DNA from: Gammaproteobacteria bacterium
Lineage (GTDB): Bacteria > Pseudomonadota > Gammaproteobacteria > AKS1
Length of the DNA stretch: 64,000 nucleotides
Direction of reading: 5' to 3'
Assembly: GCA_027006175.1 (NCBI GenBank)
Contig: JALTKS010000101.1
Coordinates: 55,596 to 119,595, forward strand
Shown here: positions 12,341 to 22,770 of the stretch, piece by piece
How the letters are laid out: each line of letters starts with the position of its first letter
Position numbering within the stretch: the first letter of the stretch is position 1
Notes under the pieces: generated by a model
What the model was told of the DNA's origin: nothing
Databases searched by the model: none
What the model saw: the letters and a program-made list of their open reading frames with translations, nothing else
Position numbers and translations under genes: made by a program

Positions 12341-15300
12341 TTAATAAAGAAGCTCAACCTGCTCGTTACCCGCTAATTTTCGTAGCTGCAGTAAGCATTC
12401 ATCCGTTGGGTGAATGCGCCATTCTTCACCCAAAAGCAGTCGAGTTGATAAATCGGCACGCTGATAATCTATGCATACAGGGCATTGACCGTTCTTGAAT
12501 GGCGATAATACCTGCTCCAGGGACTCAACAAAGCCATTTTCTGCCTTTTCAGCCGGAATACGTATCAGCAGTTGCCGTGAATAATTTTCTCTTGCTTGAT
12601 CAATATCATAGATCTGCGTAGCGCGTAACCGCAAGCCACCACTGTAATCGTCTTCCGCAACAGGGCCTTTAATCACCAACAGGCGATCTTTGCCAATCAG
12701 ATCCTGAAATTGTGCATAAACTTCAGTGAATGCCGCCACTTCCAGTCGTCCACTGCGATCATCCAGTGTTAAGAAACCGATCTTACCACCGCTCTTGGTG
12801 TTACGTGTTTGAATCGCGACCACTAGGCCTGCAACCGTTTGTTCCTGCTTATTTCGCGACGGTTGAATATCCGCCAAACGCGTGGAGATAAACCGACTGA
12901 GTTCTTTTTCATACTGAGTAATAGGATGCCCGGTTAAATAGAGACCCAATGTTTCTTTCTCAAATTCGAGACGGTCTTTTTCGGTCCAGTCTTCTTGCTC
13001 ATCAAATGAAACAACCTGTTCGTGTTCGACGGCTCCACCAAACATATCATCTTGACCGCGAGCTTGATCTTTAAGATATTGCTCTGCGCTTTTTAATGCT
13101 AAGCCTAACGATGCCATCAGTGTTGCGCGATTTGGACCTAGTCCATCTAAAGCTCCTGCACGGATCAATGCTTCTAATACACGACGATTTAATTTACGTG
13201 CATCAACGCGTCGGCAAAAATCAAACACATCGGTAAACAAACCATTTTCAGTACGCTCGGCAATCACGCTTTCTAATGCACCTTCACCAACCCCTTTGAT
13301 CGCACCCAGTCCATAAAATACTTCATCCTCACCGTTCGACTTAAACATGTAGTCACATGTATTGACGTTAGGTGGGAGTACTTTTAATTTCATGGTGCGG
13401 CACTCATCAATCAAGGTAACAACTTTATCCGTGTTATCCATATCAGATGAAAGTACGGCTGCCATGAAGGCCGCGGGATAATGTGCTTTAAGCCATGCGG
13501 TTTGATATGAAACCAGGGCATAAGCTGCCGAGTGTGATTTGTTAAAACCATAACCGGCGAATTTTTCCATCAAATCAAAAAGATCACCGGCTTTTTTCTC
13601 ATCAAAGCCCAGCTCTTTTGCGCCTGACATAAAAATACTGCGTTGCTTCGCCATTTCTTCCGGTTTTTTCTTACCCATGGCGCGACGTAATAAATCCGCA
13701 CCACCCAGAGAATAGTTACCAATGATTTGGGAAATCTGCATCACCTGTTCTTGATAAACGATGACACCGTAGGTCGGTCCAAGTACCTCTTCTAATTCAG
13801 CAAACGGGTATTCAACTTTTGCACCATGCTTACGACTGATAAAATCTTCAACCATACCCGACTCAAGTGGACCCGGTCGAAATAAGGCAACCAGTGCAAT
13901 AATTTCTTCAAAATTATCCGGCTTGAGGTTTTTAATCAGTTCTTTCATACCGCGTGATTCCAACTGGAATACTGCGGTGGTTTCACACCGTTTAAGCAGT
14001 GCAAAAGTTTCTGGATCATCGGTAGTAAGTTGTTCTAACACCAACAATGGTTCACCGGCACGTTCACGATCTCGGTTAATCGTTTTAACCGCCCAATCAA
14101 TAATCGTTAAAGTACGCAATCCCAGGAAATCGAACTTAACCAAACCAATTGATTCAACATCATCTTTATCAAGTTGCGAAACAATACTATCAGAGCCTTG
14201 TTCACAATAGAGCGGCAAGAAATCAGTTAGGGCCGTTGGCGCAATCACCACACCACCGGCATGTTTACCCGCATTTTTAGTTATACCCTCGAGAGATAAC
14301 GCTAATTCAATTAAGCCATGCACTTCATCATCTTGTTCATAGCGCCGGCGTAATTCTTCTTCCTGCTCCAGTGCTTTGGTTAATGTAATGCCGATTTCAA
14401 AAGGAATCAGTTTCGCAATCTGATCAACAAATCCGTATGGATGCCCGAGTGCACGCCCTGCATCACGAATAACTGCTTTGGCTGCCATAGTGCCATAGGT
14501 AATGATTTGTGAGACTTTATCGCGACCATAAGTACGCGCAACATAATCAATCACACGATCACGCCCATCCATACAGAAATCAACATCGAAATCAGGCATA
14601 GAGACACGTTCAGGATTAAGAAAACGCTCAAATAGTAAATCGTATTCAATGGGATCAAGATCGGTGATAAAAAGCGCATAAGCCACAATTGAACCCGCAC
14701 CTGAACCACGACCTGGGCCAACAGGTACATCATTGTTCTTTGCCCATTTAATAAAATCAGCAACAATCAAGAAGTAACCGGGGAAGCCCATGGTGATAAT
14801 AACGCCTAGCTCTACCTTTAGGCGTTCGAAATATTCTGCGCGTTTCTCGTCAGTGAATTTACCTTTAACGATTTCAAGTTGCTCAATACGTTTTTCCAGG
14901 CCCTTCTCAGATTCCAGTGTGAGGAACTGATTAATATCAAGACCTTCTGGTACGGGGAAGTCAGGCAGGAAGTAAGTACCTAATTTAAGTTCAATATTAC
15001 AACGTTTGGCAATCAGAACACTGTTTTCTATCGCCTCAGGAATATCCGCAAACAACTCACACATTTCTTCTGAACTGCGAAGGTATTGCTGATTACTGTA
15101 TAAGTGTGGGCGTCTTGAATCATTTAAGGCACGCCCATCATGAATACAAACACGTGCTTCATGTGCTTCAAAATCATCTTTTTTAATAAAGCGCACATCA
15201 TTGGTTGCGACAACGGGGATATCATTATCTGCCGCTAACTGAACAGATGCATGCAGATAACGTTCTTCATGCTCACGCCCGGTTCGCTGTAATTCAAGAT

Positions 15301-15796
15301 AAAAACGATCTGGAAAGAGTTCAGCCCACCCTGCTAACAATTGAGTGGCTTGAGTCACATCGCCACCAAGTAAAGCCTGACCAATGTCGCCACTACGCCC
15401 TGCTGACAAGGCAATCAACCCCTCGGTACTGCCTTCTAACCACTGTTTTTCAATCATGGGAATACCACGATGTTGCCCTTCCAAATAGCTACGCGTAATC
15501 AAACGATTTATGTTTAAGTAACCATCATGGTTCTGGCAAAGTAAAACAATACGCGAGGGAGGAACACGCTCACTGTCTGGATGAATAAGCATCTCGACAC
15601 CGATCAGTGGTTTGATGCCGGCGGAAATAGCAGCACGATAAAATTTCACCATCGCAAACAGATTAGATTGATCGGTCAACGCCACCGCTGGCATGCCTGC
15701 TTCCGCAACGGATTTCATGAGTGGTTTAATGCGCACCAGGCCATCCACCAAAGAAAATTCAGTGTGAAGGTGTAGATGTACAAAATCTTGTGACAT
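12341..15796 (-). CDS. dnaE: DNA polymerase III subunit alpha
   Basis: Catalytic subunit of the replicative polymerase. 1151 aa (E. coli 1160). Domains in order: PHP (about 5-270, FVHLHLHTEFSLVDG), palm with the catalytic Asp pair in MPDFDVDFCMDGRD (about 399-412), GPGRGSGAGSIVAYAL just upstream, thumb/fingers with KFDFLGLRTLTIIDW (third Asp), a helix-hairpin-helix region around 820-900 (YGLGAIKGVGEGA, RVLEALIRAGALDGLG), an OB fold around 980-1070, and a C-terminal tau-binding region. The layout is that of DnaE1. rnhB lies 12 bp upstream. Nothing is missing. Confidence 0.98.
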   Translation of the reverse strand: MSQDFVHLHLHTEFSLVDGLVRIKPLMKSVAEAGMPAVALTDQSNLFAMVKFYRAAISAGIKPLIGVEMLIHPDSERVPPSRIVLLCQNHDGYLNINRLITRSYLEGQHRGIPMIEKQWLEGSTEGLIALSAGRSGDIGQALLGGDVTQATQLLAGWAELFPDRFYLELQRTGREHEERYLHASVQLAADNDIPVVATNDVRFIKKDDFEAHEARVCIHDGRALNDSRRPHLYSNQQYLRSSEEMCELFADIPEAIENSVLIAKRCNIELKLGTYFLPDFPVPEGLDINQFLTLESEKGLEKRIEQLEIVKGKFTDEKRAEYFERLKVELGVIITMGFPGYFLIVADFIKWAKNNDVPVGPGRGSGAGSIVAYALFITDLDPIEYDLLFERFLNPERVSMPDFDVDFCMDGRDRVIDYVARTYGRDKVSQIITYGTMAAKAVIRDAGRALGHPYGFVDQIAKLIPFEIGITLTKALEQEEELRRRYEQDDEVHGLIELALSLEGITKNAGKHAGGVVIAPTALTDFLPLYCEQGSDSIVSQLDKDDVESIGLVKFDFLGLRTLTIIDWAVKTINRDRERAGEPLLVLEQLTTDDPETFALLKRCETTAVFQLESRGMKELIKNLKPDNFEEIIALVALFRPGPLESGMVEDFISRKHGAKVEYPFAELEEVLGPTYGVIVYQEQVMQISQIIGNYSLGGADLLRRAMGKKKPEEMAKQRSIFMSGAKELGFDEKKAGDLFDLMEKFAGYGFNKSHSAAYALVSYQTAWLKAHYPAAFMAAVLSSDMDNTDKVVTLIDECRTMKLKVLPPNVNTCDYMFKSNGEDEVFYGLGAIKGVGEGALESVIAERTENGLFTDVFDFCRRVDARKLNRRVLEALIRAGALDGLGPNRATLMASLGLALKSAEQYLKDQARGQDDMFGGAVEHEQVVSFDEQEDWTEKDRLEFEKETLGLYLTGHPITQYEKELSRFISTRLADIQPSRNKQEQTVAGLVVAIQTRNTKSGGKIGFLTLDDRSGRLEVAAFTEVYAQFQDLIGKDRLLVIKGPVAEDDYSGGLRLRATQIYDIDQARENYSRQLLIRIPAEKAENGFVESLEQVLSPFKNGQCPVCIDYQRADLSTRLLLGEEWRIHPTDECLLQLRKLAGNEQVELLY

Positions 15797-15808
15797 TAAA
15801 TTATTAAC

Positions 15809-16393
15809 TCAGCGCTGATTAATTATTTTTGCGACGGGTGAAAAACTTCGACGATGTATCGGGGTAATCCCTAAATCCAATAACGCCTGCATATGTACTT
15901 TGGTTGGATAGCCCTTATGCGAAGCAAAGCCATAACCTGGATATTTAATATCCATTTCGAGCATTTCAGAATCGCGGGCAACTTTAGCGATAATGGATGC
16001 TGCACTAATACAGGCGACTTTTTGATCACCTTTAATAATTGCTTCACTACTACAATTTAATTCAGGACAACGATTACCATCTATCTGTGCATGTTCTGGT
16101 TGGATCGCTAAGCCTTCAACTGCACGGCGCATCGCTAACAAGCTTGCATGAAGAATATTGATATCATCAATTTCTTCAATTTCAGCCCGTCCAAGCGACC
16201 AGCTTAAGGCTTTCTCACGTATTTCTATATCGAGTTTATTGCGTTTTGTTTCCGATAGCTTTTTAGAATCAGCCAAACCTTCGATAGGCTGTGCCGGATC
16301 AAGAATAACAGCCGCGGCAACAACGGGCCCAGCGAGTGGTCCTCGACCCACCTCATCAACACCGGCAATAAGAATCGTTGTTGTTTCAGGCAT
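15809..16393 (-). CDS. rnhB: Ribonuclease HII
   Basis: Removes ribonucleotides embedded in DNA and RNA in RNA-DNA hybrids. 194 aa from ATG 16393. Motif [21 protein letters not shown] carries the catalytic Asp-Glu, with the third Asp in AQIDGNR and the fourth in [10 protein letters not shown] longer reading frame upstream is not used: ATG 16393 overlaps the lpxB stop by 8 nt (ATGCCTGA), aligns with the family N-terminus, and the extra 14 residues would lie within lpxB. The order lpxB-rnhB-dnaE is as in E. coli. Confidence 0.95.
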   Translation of the reverse strand: MPETTTILIAGVDEVGRGPLAGPVVAAAVILDPAQPIEGLADSKKLSETKRNKLDIEIREKALSWSLGRAEIEEIDDINILHASLLAMRRAVEGLAIQPEHAQIDGNRCPELNCSSEAIIKGDQKVACISAASIIAKVARDSEMLEMDIKYPGYGFASHKGYPTKVHMQALLDLGITPIHRRSFSPVAKIINQR

Positions 16394-17540
16394 GCATTTG
16401 TTCCACTTTTTTATTAACAAGCTGCAAAACAGCATCGGCTGCCTGTTTATCTGTATCCTGTCTCAATGTGTGATGTATTTCAGAGAACCGTTCCATTATC
16501 TGCTTCACCTCATCCGGATTATTCAGGTAATGTAATAACTTCTCTCCCATCACTTCTGGTTTAGCGGCATCCTGAACGTATTCAGGTACGATTGTTTCTC
16601 CCGCTAATAGATTGGGGAGTGAGAAATTCTTTATTTTTACCCACAATTTTAAAATAAAATAATTGAGTCGTGAAAAACGATAAGCAACCACCATGGGTCG
16701 TTTAACTAACATCGCTTCCAATGTTGCCGTGCCAGATGCCATTAAAATAGCATCCGCAGCGCCCATCACTTCACGTGCCTGACCATCAATATAAGTAATA
16801 GGAAGCTGTTTAACTAAATCGCCTCCAACTTGTATAAATACGTCTCGAACAATTTTCGAGGCAAATGGCACCACAAATTGAATATCTTGTTGTTGCTCAT
16901 AGCAATAACTGGCTGTTTTAAGAAACGTCTCGGCAAGATATTTCACTTCACTGATACGACTACCGGGTAACATTGCAATAATTGTTGCATCTTCCGCTAA
17001 ACCAAGATTTATTCTTGCCGCCGCTTTATCTGTGGCCAGTGGTATTTGATCTGCGAATGGATGACCAACAAACTTCACGGGAACCTTATGCTCACGGTAA
17101 AATTCTGCCTCAAAGGGGAACAGAGCTAAAACACAATCAACTGCTCGAGCAATCTTTTTTACGCGATAACGACGCCATGCCCAAACTTGTGGACTGACAT
17201 ATTGAATGGTTGGAATACCTTCTCGGCGTAATTGCTCAAGCAAGGTCAAATTAAAATCAGGCGCATCAATACCGATAAATACATCCGGTGGATTAGCGAT
17301 AAATCGATCTCGTAGCTGATTTCGTATTGCACGTAATTCACGGTATTGAGCCAATGCATCAACCAGCCCCATAATGGATAATTTCTCTGCAGGAAATAGC
17401 GCATTACAACCCTGCTCAACCATATTGGGTCCGGCAATACCTTCCACTTCCAGATCATTCACAGAATGACGAAGTGCTTTAATCATGCCCGCTCCGAGCA
17501 AGTCTCCCGATGATTCCCCTGCAACCAGACCGATACGCAT
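16386..17540 (-). CDS. lpxB: Lipid-A-disaccharide synthase
   Basis: GT19 glycosyltransferase joining lipid X and UDP-2,3-diacylglucosamine to the tetraacyl disaccharide of lipid A at the inner membrane face. 384 aa (E. coli 382). [21 protein letters not shown] at the start, [26 protein letters not shown] (about 126-142), [11 protein letters not shown], the [13 protein letters not shown] loop and the UDP-binding [11 protein letters not shown] region are all present. It lies 3 bp after lpxA and overlaps rnhB, part of lpxD-fabZ-lpxA-lpxB. Confidence 0.97.
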   Translation of the reverse strand: MRIGLVAGESSGDLLGAGMIKALRHSVNDLEVEGIAGPNMVEQGCNALFPAEKLSIMGLVDALAQYRELRAIRNQLRDRFIANPPDVFIGIDAPDFNLTLLEQLRREGIPTIQYVSPQVWAWRRYRVKKIARAVDCVLALFPFEAEFYREHKVPVKFVGHPFADQIPLATDKAAARINLGLAEDATIIAMLPGSRISEVKYLAETFLKTASYCYEQQQDIQFVVPFASKIVRDVFIQVGGDLVKQLPITYIDGQAREVMGAADAILMASGTATLEAMLVKRPMVVAYRFSRLNYFILKLWVKIKNFSLPNLLAGETIVPEYVQDAAKPEVMGEKLLHYLNNPDEVKQIMERFSEIHHTLRQDTDKQAADAVLQLVNKKVEQMHA

Positions 17541-17543
17541 AAC

Positions 17544-18320
17544 TTACCTGACAATACTGCGTTCTGCGTTTTGTATAAACTCAACGAAGTTATTCACTTC
17601 TGCGCAATTTCCTTGTTGCTTTTGAATTTGCTCAACTGCTTCCGTTAATTTCATACCTGAGGTATAAATATCACGATAGGCATTTTTTAATTCTTTAATT
17701 GCACCGGGCTCAATTCCACGGCGTTTTAAGCCGATACTATTAAGACCACGCGCATCTGCCGGGTTACCTGTAACAATGATGTAAGGTGGCACATCTTTGT
17801 TAACACCACTGCCCATTCCACAAAAACTATATGCACCGACTTTTACAAACTGGTGAATTAACGCAAACCCACCAAGCGTAACGTAATCTTCAATTACCGC
17901 ATGCCCGCCTAATGAAGCGCCGTTTGCAAAAATAATATGGCTACCAACCTGACAGTCATGGGCAATATGCGAATAAGCCATAATAAAATTATTATCAGCA
18001 ACGCGAGTAACGCCACCACCATGCACAGTACCTCTGCTCATGGTACAACTTTCACGGATAATATTATTGTCACCAATTTCCAGACGCGTTGGTTCGCCTT
18101 TGTAACCAATATCCTGAGGCTCTTCACCTAATGAAGTAAATTGAAATATTTTATTCTTTTTACCAATCCTGGTGGGACCATTAATAACAACATGTGGCCC
18201 TATCCACGTGTCTTCGCCAATTTCCACATCAGCACCAATAATCGAGAAAGGACCAACGCCAACACCTTCAGCTAAACGAGCAGAGTCATCAATTATTGCC
18301 TGTTTACTTATTAAACTCAT
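17544..18320 (-). CDS. lpxA: UDP-N-acetylglucosamine acyltransferase LpxA
   Basis: First step of lipid A synthesis: transfer of a 3-hydroxyacyl chain from ACP to O-3 of UDP-GlcNAc. 258 aa from ATG 18320, left-handed beta-helix with many hexapeptide repeats (about 8-190) and a helical C-terminus. The catalytic His is in [31 protein letters not shown] is the conserved hairpin, and the C-terminal helices bind ACP. The ATG at 18320 forms an ATGA overlap with the fabZ stop, preferred to a start six codons earlier inside fabZ. Confidence 0.97.
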   Translation of the reverse strand: MSLISKQAIIDDSARLAEGVGVGPFSIIGADVEIGEDTWIGPHVVINGPTRIGKKNKIFQFTSLGEEPQDIGYKGEPTRLEIGDNNIIRESCTMSRGTVHGGGVTRVADNNFIMAYSHIAHDCQVGSHIIFANGASLGGHAVIEDYVTLGGFALIHQFVKVGAYSFCGMGSGVNKDVPPYIIVTGNPADARGLNSIGLKRRGIEPGAIKELKNAYRDIYTSGMKLTEAVEQIQKQQGNCAEVNNFVEFIQNAERSIVR

Positions 18321-18760
18321 ACGCCGCGTTGTGCACACATAATTTCAGCACTGGAAACAACTTTATCATCAACTTTTGCTTCAGCGTTAAACTTCCAGAT
18401 ACCGCGTTTCTCTTTAATAACATCAACCGTCAAAATCAGTTGATCGCCTGGACTAACCGGCGCTTTAAATCGTGCTTTATCAATACCAACCAGATAATAA
18501 AGTGATTCACTGTCGGGGCGCTGTTCAGTGGTAATATAAGAAAGTATCCCTGTTGCTTGTGCCAGTGCCTCAAGAATCAGCACGCCAGGCATAACAGGGT
18601 GGTGGTTAAAATGCCCTGTAAAAAACTCTTCGTTATACGTTACATTTTTAAGCGCGGTTAACGACTTTCCTGGCGTATAGTCTAATACCCTATCTATAAG
18701 CAGAAATGGGTAGCGATGCGGTAAATGCTTCATTACCTCATGGATATCTAAACTCGGCAT
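18317..18760 (-). CDS. fabZ: 3-hydroxyacyl-ACP dehydratase FabZ
   Basis: Hot-dog-fold dehydratase of type II fatty acid elongation, making trans-2-enoyl-ACP from the same 3-hydroxyacyl-ACP pool LpxA and LpxD use. 147 aa. [16 protein letters not shown] at the N-terminus and the active-site helix [20 protein letters not shown] (catalytic His and Glu) are diagnostic; [11 protein letters not shown] and MCAQRG close the domain. ATGA overlap with lpxA downstream and 36 bp to lpxD upstream. Confidence 0.97.
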   Translation of the reverse strand: MPSLDIHEVMKHLPHRYPFLLIDRVLDYTPGKSLTALKNVTYNEEFFTGHFNHHPVMPGVLILEALAQATGILSYITTEQRPDSESLYYLVGIDKARFKAPVSPGDQLILTVDVIKEKRGIWKFNAEAKVDDKVVSSAEIMCAQRGV

Positions 18761-18796
18761 ACTAACAACCTCTATTAAGTATTAAATACTTATTCT

Positions 18797-19810
18797 TTAT
18801 TTTTTAAGTTCTGTTTCGATTCGCTTCAATCGCTTTGCTATGTCGTCTAATTGTGTAAAGCGAACATAATTCCGCTGCCACTTGGCATTTTCCTGCAAAG
18901 GTGTGCCTGATGAATAGGCACCCGACTCTGTAATTGATTGTGTCACTAATGATGTCGCAGTAATGTGAACGTTGTCCGCTATTTGCACCTGATCGGTAAT
19001 TCCTACACCACCGGCGATTGTACAGTAACGACCAATAACAACACTGCCTGCAATGCCAACACATCCAGCAATAGCGGTATGGTCACCAATCCTAACATTA
19101 TGAGCAATTTGAATTTGATTATCTAACTTAACACCATTACCAATAACAGTATCATCCAATGCACCGCGATCAATCGTTGTGTTCGCGCCGACTTCAACAT
19201 CATCACCAATATCAACAATGCCTAACTGCGGTATTTTTATCCAACGCCCTTCATTATTCGCCATACCAAAGCCATCGCCACCGATAACAGCACCCGAATA
19301 TATGATGGTGTTCTTACCTATCCTGGTGCCATGATTCAAGGTGACGTTTGCATGTAAAAACGAGTTCTCGCCAATCACACATTTTTGTTCAACAACACAT
19401 GACGGTTCAATAACCACCCCTGCTTTGATTTCAACATCTGCGCCAATAACCGACTGCGCACCAATATAAGCAGATGCATCAATGCTTGCTGTTTCATCAA
19501 CGCTGGCATCAGGATGAATACCTGATTTTGATTCAACAGGATTCAGTTTTGCCGCAATTAAAGCAAATGCAAGTAATGGATTGCTGACAACCAGACAATT
19601 ATTTGTTGTCGCGCTCAAGTGCTTATCACAAAGAATAACGGCACCCGCTTGTGTATTAGCGAGTGCCGTTTTATGTTTTCCGCCTGTGTAAAAACTGATT
19701 TGCCGAGGTCCAGCAGAAGCAAGCGATGCTACATTCTCGATAACACAGGTTGCATCACCCTCTACTCTACCACCGACATCACTAGCCAGTTCTTCAAGTG
19801 TATGTGACAC
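18797..19810 (-). CDS. lpxD: UDP-3-O-(3-hydroxyacyl)glucosamine N-acyltransferase LpxD
   Basis: Third lipid A enzyme, adding the N-linked hydroxyacyl chain. 337 aa (E. coli 341). N-terminal uridine-binding domain (about 1-95, with ISFYTGGKHKTAL), a long left-handed beta-helix of hexapeptides (about 98-300, including IGGDGFGMANNEGRW and the catalytic-His region QIQIAHNVRIGDHTAIAGC), and a C-terminal alpha helix (about 310-337) for ACP binding. It follows skp/ompH by 17 bp, as in most gammaproteobacteria. Confidence 0.97.
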   Translation of the reverse strand: MSHTLEELASDVGGRVEGDATCVIENVASLASAGPRQISFYTGGKHKTALANTQAGAVILCDKHLSATTNNCLVVSNPLLAFALIAAKLNPVESKSGIHPDASVDETASIDASAYIGAQSVIGADVEIKAGVVIEPSCVVEQKCVIGENSFLHANVTLNHGTRIGKNTIIYSGAVIGGDGFGMANNEGRWIKIPQLGIVDIGDDVEVGANTTIDRGALDDTVIGNGVKLDNQIQIAHNVRIGDHTAIAGCVGIAGSVVIGRYCTIAGGVGITDQVQIADNVHITATSLVTQSITESGAYSSGTPLQENAKWQRNYVRFTQLDDIAKRLKRIETELKK

Positions 19811-19827
19811 AATAATTCCCGTTATAA

Positions 19828-20346
19828 TTATTTTCCGGCGTTTGCTTCCGCTTTTAGACGCTGAAGAATTCTTTTCGTCAAATCAACTTTAGGATTTGCA
19901 TAAGCAATACCTTCATAAAGTATCAAATCAAACTTTTCTTCTTTACCTATTTTGGTAATGGCTTCATTAACAAAACGTAATAACCTGCCACGCTCTTCGT
20001 TACTACGGAACGTCCGATCTTCACGAAGCTCATCTGAACCACGGCGTAATTCACGTTTACGACTAACAATATCACGCTCAAGTTTACGGCGTTCTGATTC
20101 AGCCATAATGGCGCCATCACGACGTAGTTTGTCTTCTAAACCTTTTATCGACTTCTGTTCTTTTAGTAACTTGCTATTACGCGCAGAAAATTCCTGCTCT
20201 AGTCGCTGAAGCGCCATTTTTGATTGCGGCGCTTCTTCTAATAAACGATTAGGATTGACAACACCAATACGCAACTCCTGCGCAGAAACAAATGTTGTCA
20301 ACGATGCCAGCATCACTGTACAGATTGTCTTTCTCAATGTATTCAC
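19828..20346 (-). CDS. skp: Skp/OmpH-family periplasmic chaperone
   Basis: Trimeric periplasmic holdase that carries unfolded outer-membrane proteins to the BAM complex. The likely start is GTG 20346: GGAG lies seven bases upstream, the product (172 aa) begins with a signal peptide ending FVSAQ, and the longer ATG frame (from 20466) would run into bamA. The mature part starts ELRIGVVNPNRLLEEAPQSK, followed by a long charged coiled coil (about 45-140) that forms the Skp tentacles, and a C-terminal strand FDLILYEGIAYANPKVDLT. It lies between bamA and lpxD, its standard place. Confidence 0.93.
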   Translation of the reverse strand: MNTLRKTICTVMLASLTTFVSAQELRIGVVNPNRLLEEAPQSKMALQRLEQEFSARNSKLLKEQKSIKGLEDKLRRDGAIMAESERRKLERDIVSRKRELRRGSDELREDRTFRSNEERGRLLRFVNEAITKIGKEEKFDLILYEGIAYANPKVDLTKRILQRLKAEANAGK

Positions 20347-20389
20347 TGTTCCACTCCGGTATTTCCATGTATTTTCACAGTCTAACACA

Positions 20390-22729
20390 TCAGAATCCGT
20401 TGCCGAAATTAAACTGGAATGTCTTGGTATCATCATCTGGCTGGTCATTAAAGGGTGCTGCAACACTCACACTCAAGGCACCAAACGGTGATAACCATGT
20501 CACACCCAGCCCAGCTGCAAAACGAATATTATCAACAGCAAATTCTTCATCACCAGGCCCTGAACCAAATACATTACCACCATCAACGAAAGTACTAAAA
20601 CGCCATGCATTAACATCTTTAACGAATGGCACAGGGAAGATTAACTCCACGCTACCAACTAATTTAAGATCACCACCTATTGGACGGTCGTTATTAACAC
20701 CACCAACAATACGCGGTCCAAGCGTATTGGCCCGGTAACCACGAACTGAACCTCTACCACCAACAAGGAAATTCTTGAAGAACGGTAATATTGGTGTATT
20801 CCCATAACCATCACCGTAGCCAATATCACCCCGCATACCTAAAGTTAAATTGCGTGTTAATGATATGTAGCGTTGAGCACGGTAATTAATCTTGTAATAT
20901 TCAAGATCACTGCCTGGTACGGATACTTCTGCACTGATGCGTTGCAAACCACCTTTCGTCGGGAATACACGTCTGTTCCGAGTATCTTCAGAATAGGATG
21001 CTGTCATGACAAAACTATTAAAACTGGCTTTATCCGAATTATTAACATCCAACGCATCAAAGCTACTGTCTAGTTGAGCTAAATCATCACGGAACCGCTG
21101 TGGTGTACTACCTGTTGTATTAATAACATCACGCTGAAAATTAAGGTTAAGCGATATTCGTTCAACATCTGTAATCGGAATACCATATGAGATTCCTGCA
21201 GACAACAAATCAGATGAGTAACTCGCCAAATTCGCTTGACTTGCATCACGTTGGCGGAAATTTAGATTAAAACCACGACTCACACCATCTTCAGTGTAAT
21301 AAGGATTTGTATAGGCAAAACGATAAACACGATTAATTTCACTGTTATCAAAACCAACACTAATACGTTTACCACTACCTAAAAAGTTATTCTGCGCAAC
21401 ACTGGCATTCAAAATAACACCCTGTGAATCTGAATAACCAACACCGGCAAGTAAGTTACCGGAAGCACGTTCTTTAACTTTATAATTCACATCAACCTGA
21501 TCCGTTGTCCCCGGAACGGCAGGTGTTTCTACTTCAACTGTCTCAAAATAGCCCAGGCGTCTTAATCGAGCCTGTGATTTCTCAATATTGTCTGTAGAAA
21601 CCCAGGCACTTTCAAACTGACGCATTTCACGACGTAATACTTCGTCTCGCGTTCTGGTGTTACCCGAGAAGTTGATTCTTCTTGTGTAAACACGTTTACC
21701 GGGATCAATGAAGAATGTCAGGTTAACTTCTTTCTTATCATCAAGAATTTCCGGTACAACATTCACATTCGCAAATGCATAACCACTATTACCTAGTTGA
21801 CGCGTAATGTTCTCACTGGTTTTTGTTGAACGACGTCGTGAGAAAATGTCACCTTTTTGAATAGACACTAAAGGAAATAATTTTTCTTTCTCGACAACAA
21901 GCTCACCTGCGAGTTTTACCTTGTTAACAGTAAATTGCTCACCTTCAGTAATATTAATAGTAATAAAGACATCTTTACGATCGGGTGTAATCGATACCTG
22001 CGTTGAATCGATATTAAAATTCACATAACCACGGTTAAGATAGTAAGAACGCAGTGTTTCAAGATCACCTGCAAGTTTTTGTTTTGAATATTGGTCATTG
22101 CCTGTATAAAACGAAAGCAAGGTTGGTGTACTTAGCGCAAACTCTTCTAATAAATCTTTATCTTCAAAGGTTTTATTACCAACAATATTTATTTGATGAA
22201 TTTTGGCTACAACGCCTTCAGAAACATCAATCGTAATACCAACACGATTTCGCTCTAGCGGTGTCACCGTTGTTTCCAGCTTTACGCCATATTTACCTTG
22301 ACTGAAATAAATGCGACGTAATTCTTGTTCAACTTTATCTAATAGGGATTTATCAAACACACGTCCTACTGCAAAACCAATTTCTTTCAAACCAGAATTA
22401 AGCGCTTCATCTTCGATTGAGTCATTACCATTAATGTCAATAGTTGATATCGCTGGACGCTCAACAACATAAACAATCAATGTACCCTCTTCTTTCTCAA
22501 GTCTGACGTCTTTAAAAAATCCGGTTTTAAATAATGCGCGAATAACACTTCCTGAACGTCGGTCATTCAGCGTATCGCCTACTTTAATTGGCAGATAACT
22601 AAACACCGTCCCCGCAGCAATTCGCTGGAGTCCTTCAACCCGAATATCTTTGATCACAAATGATTCACCGGACCAGGCAACCTGTACAAATCCGATACAC
22701 AAGAAAACTGCGAGAATAAATCTTTTCAT
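20390..22729 (-). CDS. bamA: Outer membrane protein assembly factor BamA
   Basis: Essential outer-membrane insertase. 779 aa. Signal peptide about 1-21 (ending VAWSGES), five POTRA domains (about 23-420) with repeats such as FVIKDIRVEGLQRIAAGTV and KRVYTRRINFSGNTRTRDEV, then the 16-stranded barrel (about 425-779). The loop-6 motif appears as GGRGSVRGYRANTLGP (canonical VRGF/VRGY), and the last residue is Phe (FQFNFGNGF), the usual signal of an outer-membrane barrel. rseP upstream and skp downstream match the envelope stress operon. Confidence 0.97.
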   Translation of the reverse strand: MKRFILAVFLCIGFVQVAWSGESFVIKDIRVEGLQRIAAGTVFSYLPIKVGDTLNDRRSGSVIRALFKTGFFKDVRLEKEEGTLIVYVVERPAISTIDINGNDSIEDEALNSGLKEIGFAVGRVFDKSLLDKVEQELRRIYFSQGKYGVKLETTVTPLERNRVGITIDVSEGVVAKIHQINIVGNKTFEDKDLLEEFALSTPTLLSFYTGNDQYSKQKLAGDLETLRSYYLNRGYVNFNIDSTQVSITPDRKDVFITINITEGEQFTVNKVKLAGELVVEKEKLFPLVSIQKGDIFSRRRSTKTSENITRQLGNSGYAFANVNVVPEILDDKKEVNLTFFIDPGKRVYTRRINFSGNTRTRDEVLRREMRQFESAWVSTDNIEKSQARLRRLGYFETVEVETPAVPGTTDQVDVNYKVKERASGNLLAGVGYSDSQGVILNASVAQNNFLGSGKRISVGFDNSEINRVYRFAYTNPYYTEDGVSRGFNLNFRQRDASQANLASYSSDLLSAGISYGIPITDVERISLNLNFQRDVINTTGSTPQRFRDDLAQLDSSFDALDVNNSDKASFNSFVMTASYSEDTRNRRVFPTKGGLQRISAEVSVPGSDLEYYKINYRAQRYISLTRNLTLGMRGDIGYGDGYGNTPILPFFKNFLVGGRGSVRGYRANTLGPRIVGGVNNDRPIGGDLKLVGSVELIFPVPFVKDVNAWRFSTFVDGGNVFGSGPGDEEFAVDNIRFAAGLGVTWLSPFGALSVSVAAPFNDQPDDDTKTFQFNFGNGF

Positions 22730-22770
22730 TACTTGCTCTTATTATATTTCGTTATTTTTTAGCAGTGCGA

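Noticed and set aside
20347-20466. N-terminal 40-residue extension of Skp/OmpH from an upstream ATG
   Set aside because: It overlaps the bamA 3' end in another frame and would destroy the signal peptide; GTG 20346 has a good Shine-Dalgarno and gives a clean signal sequence.
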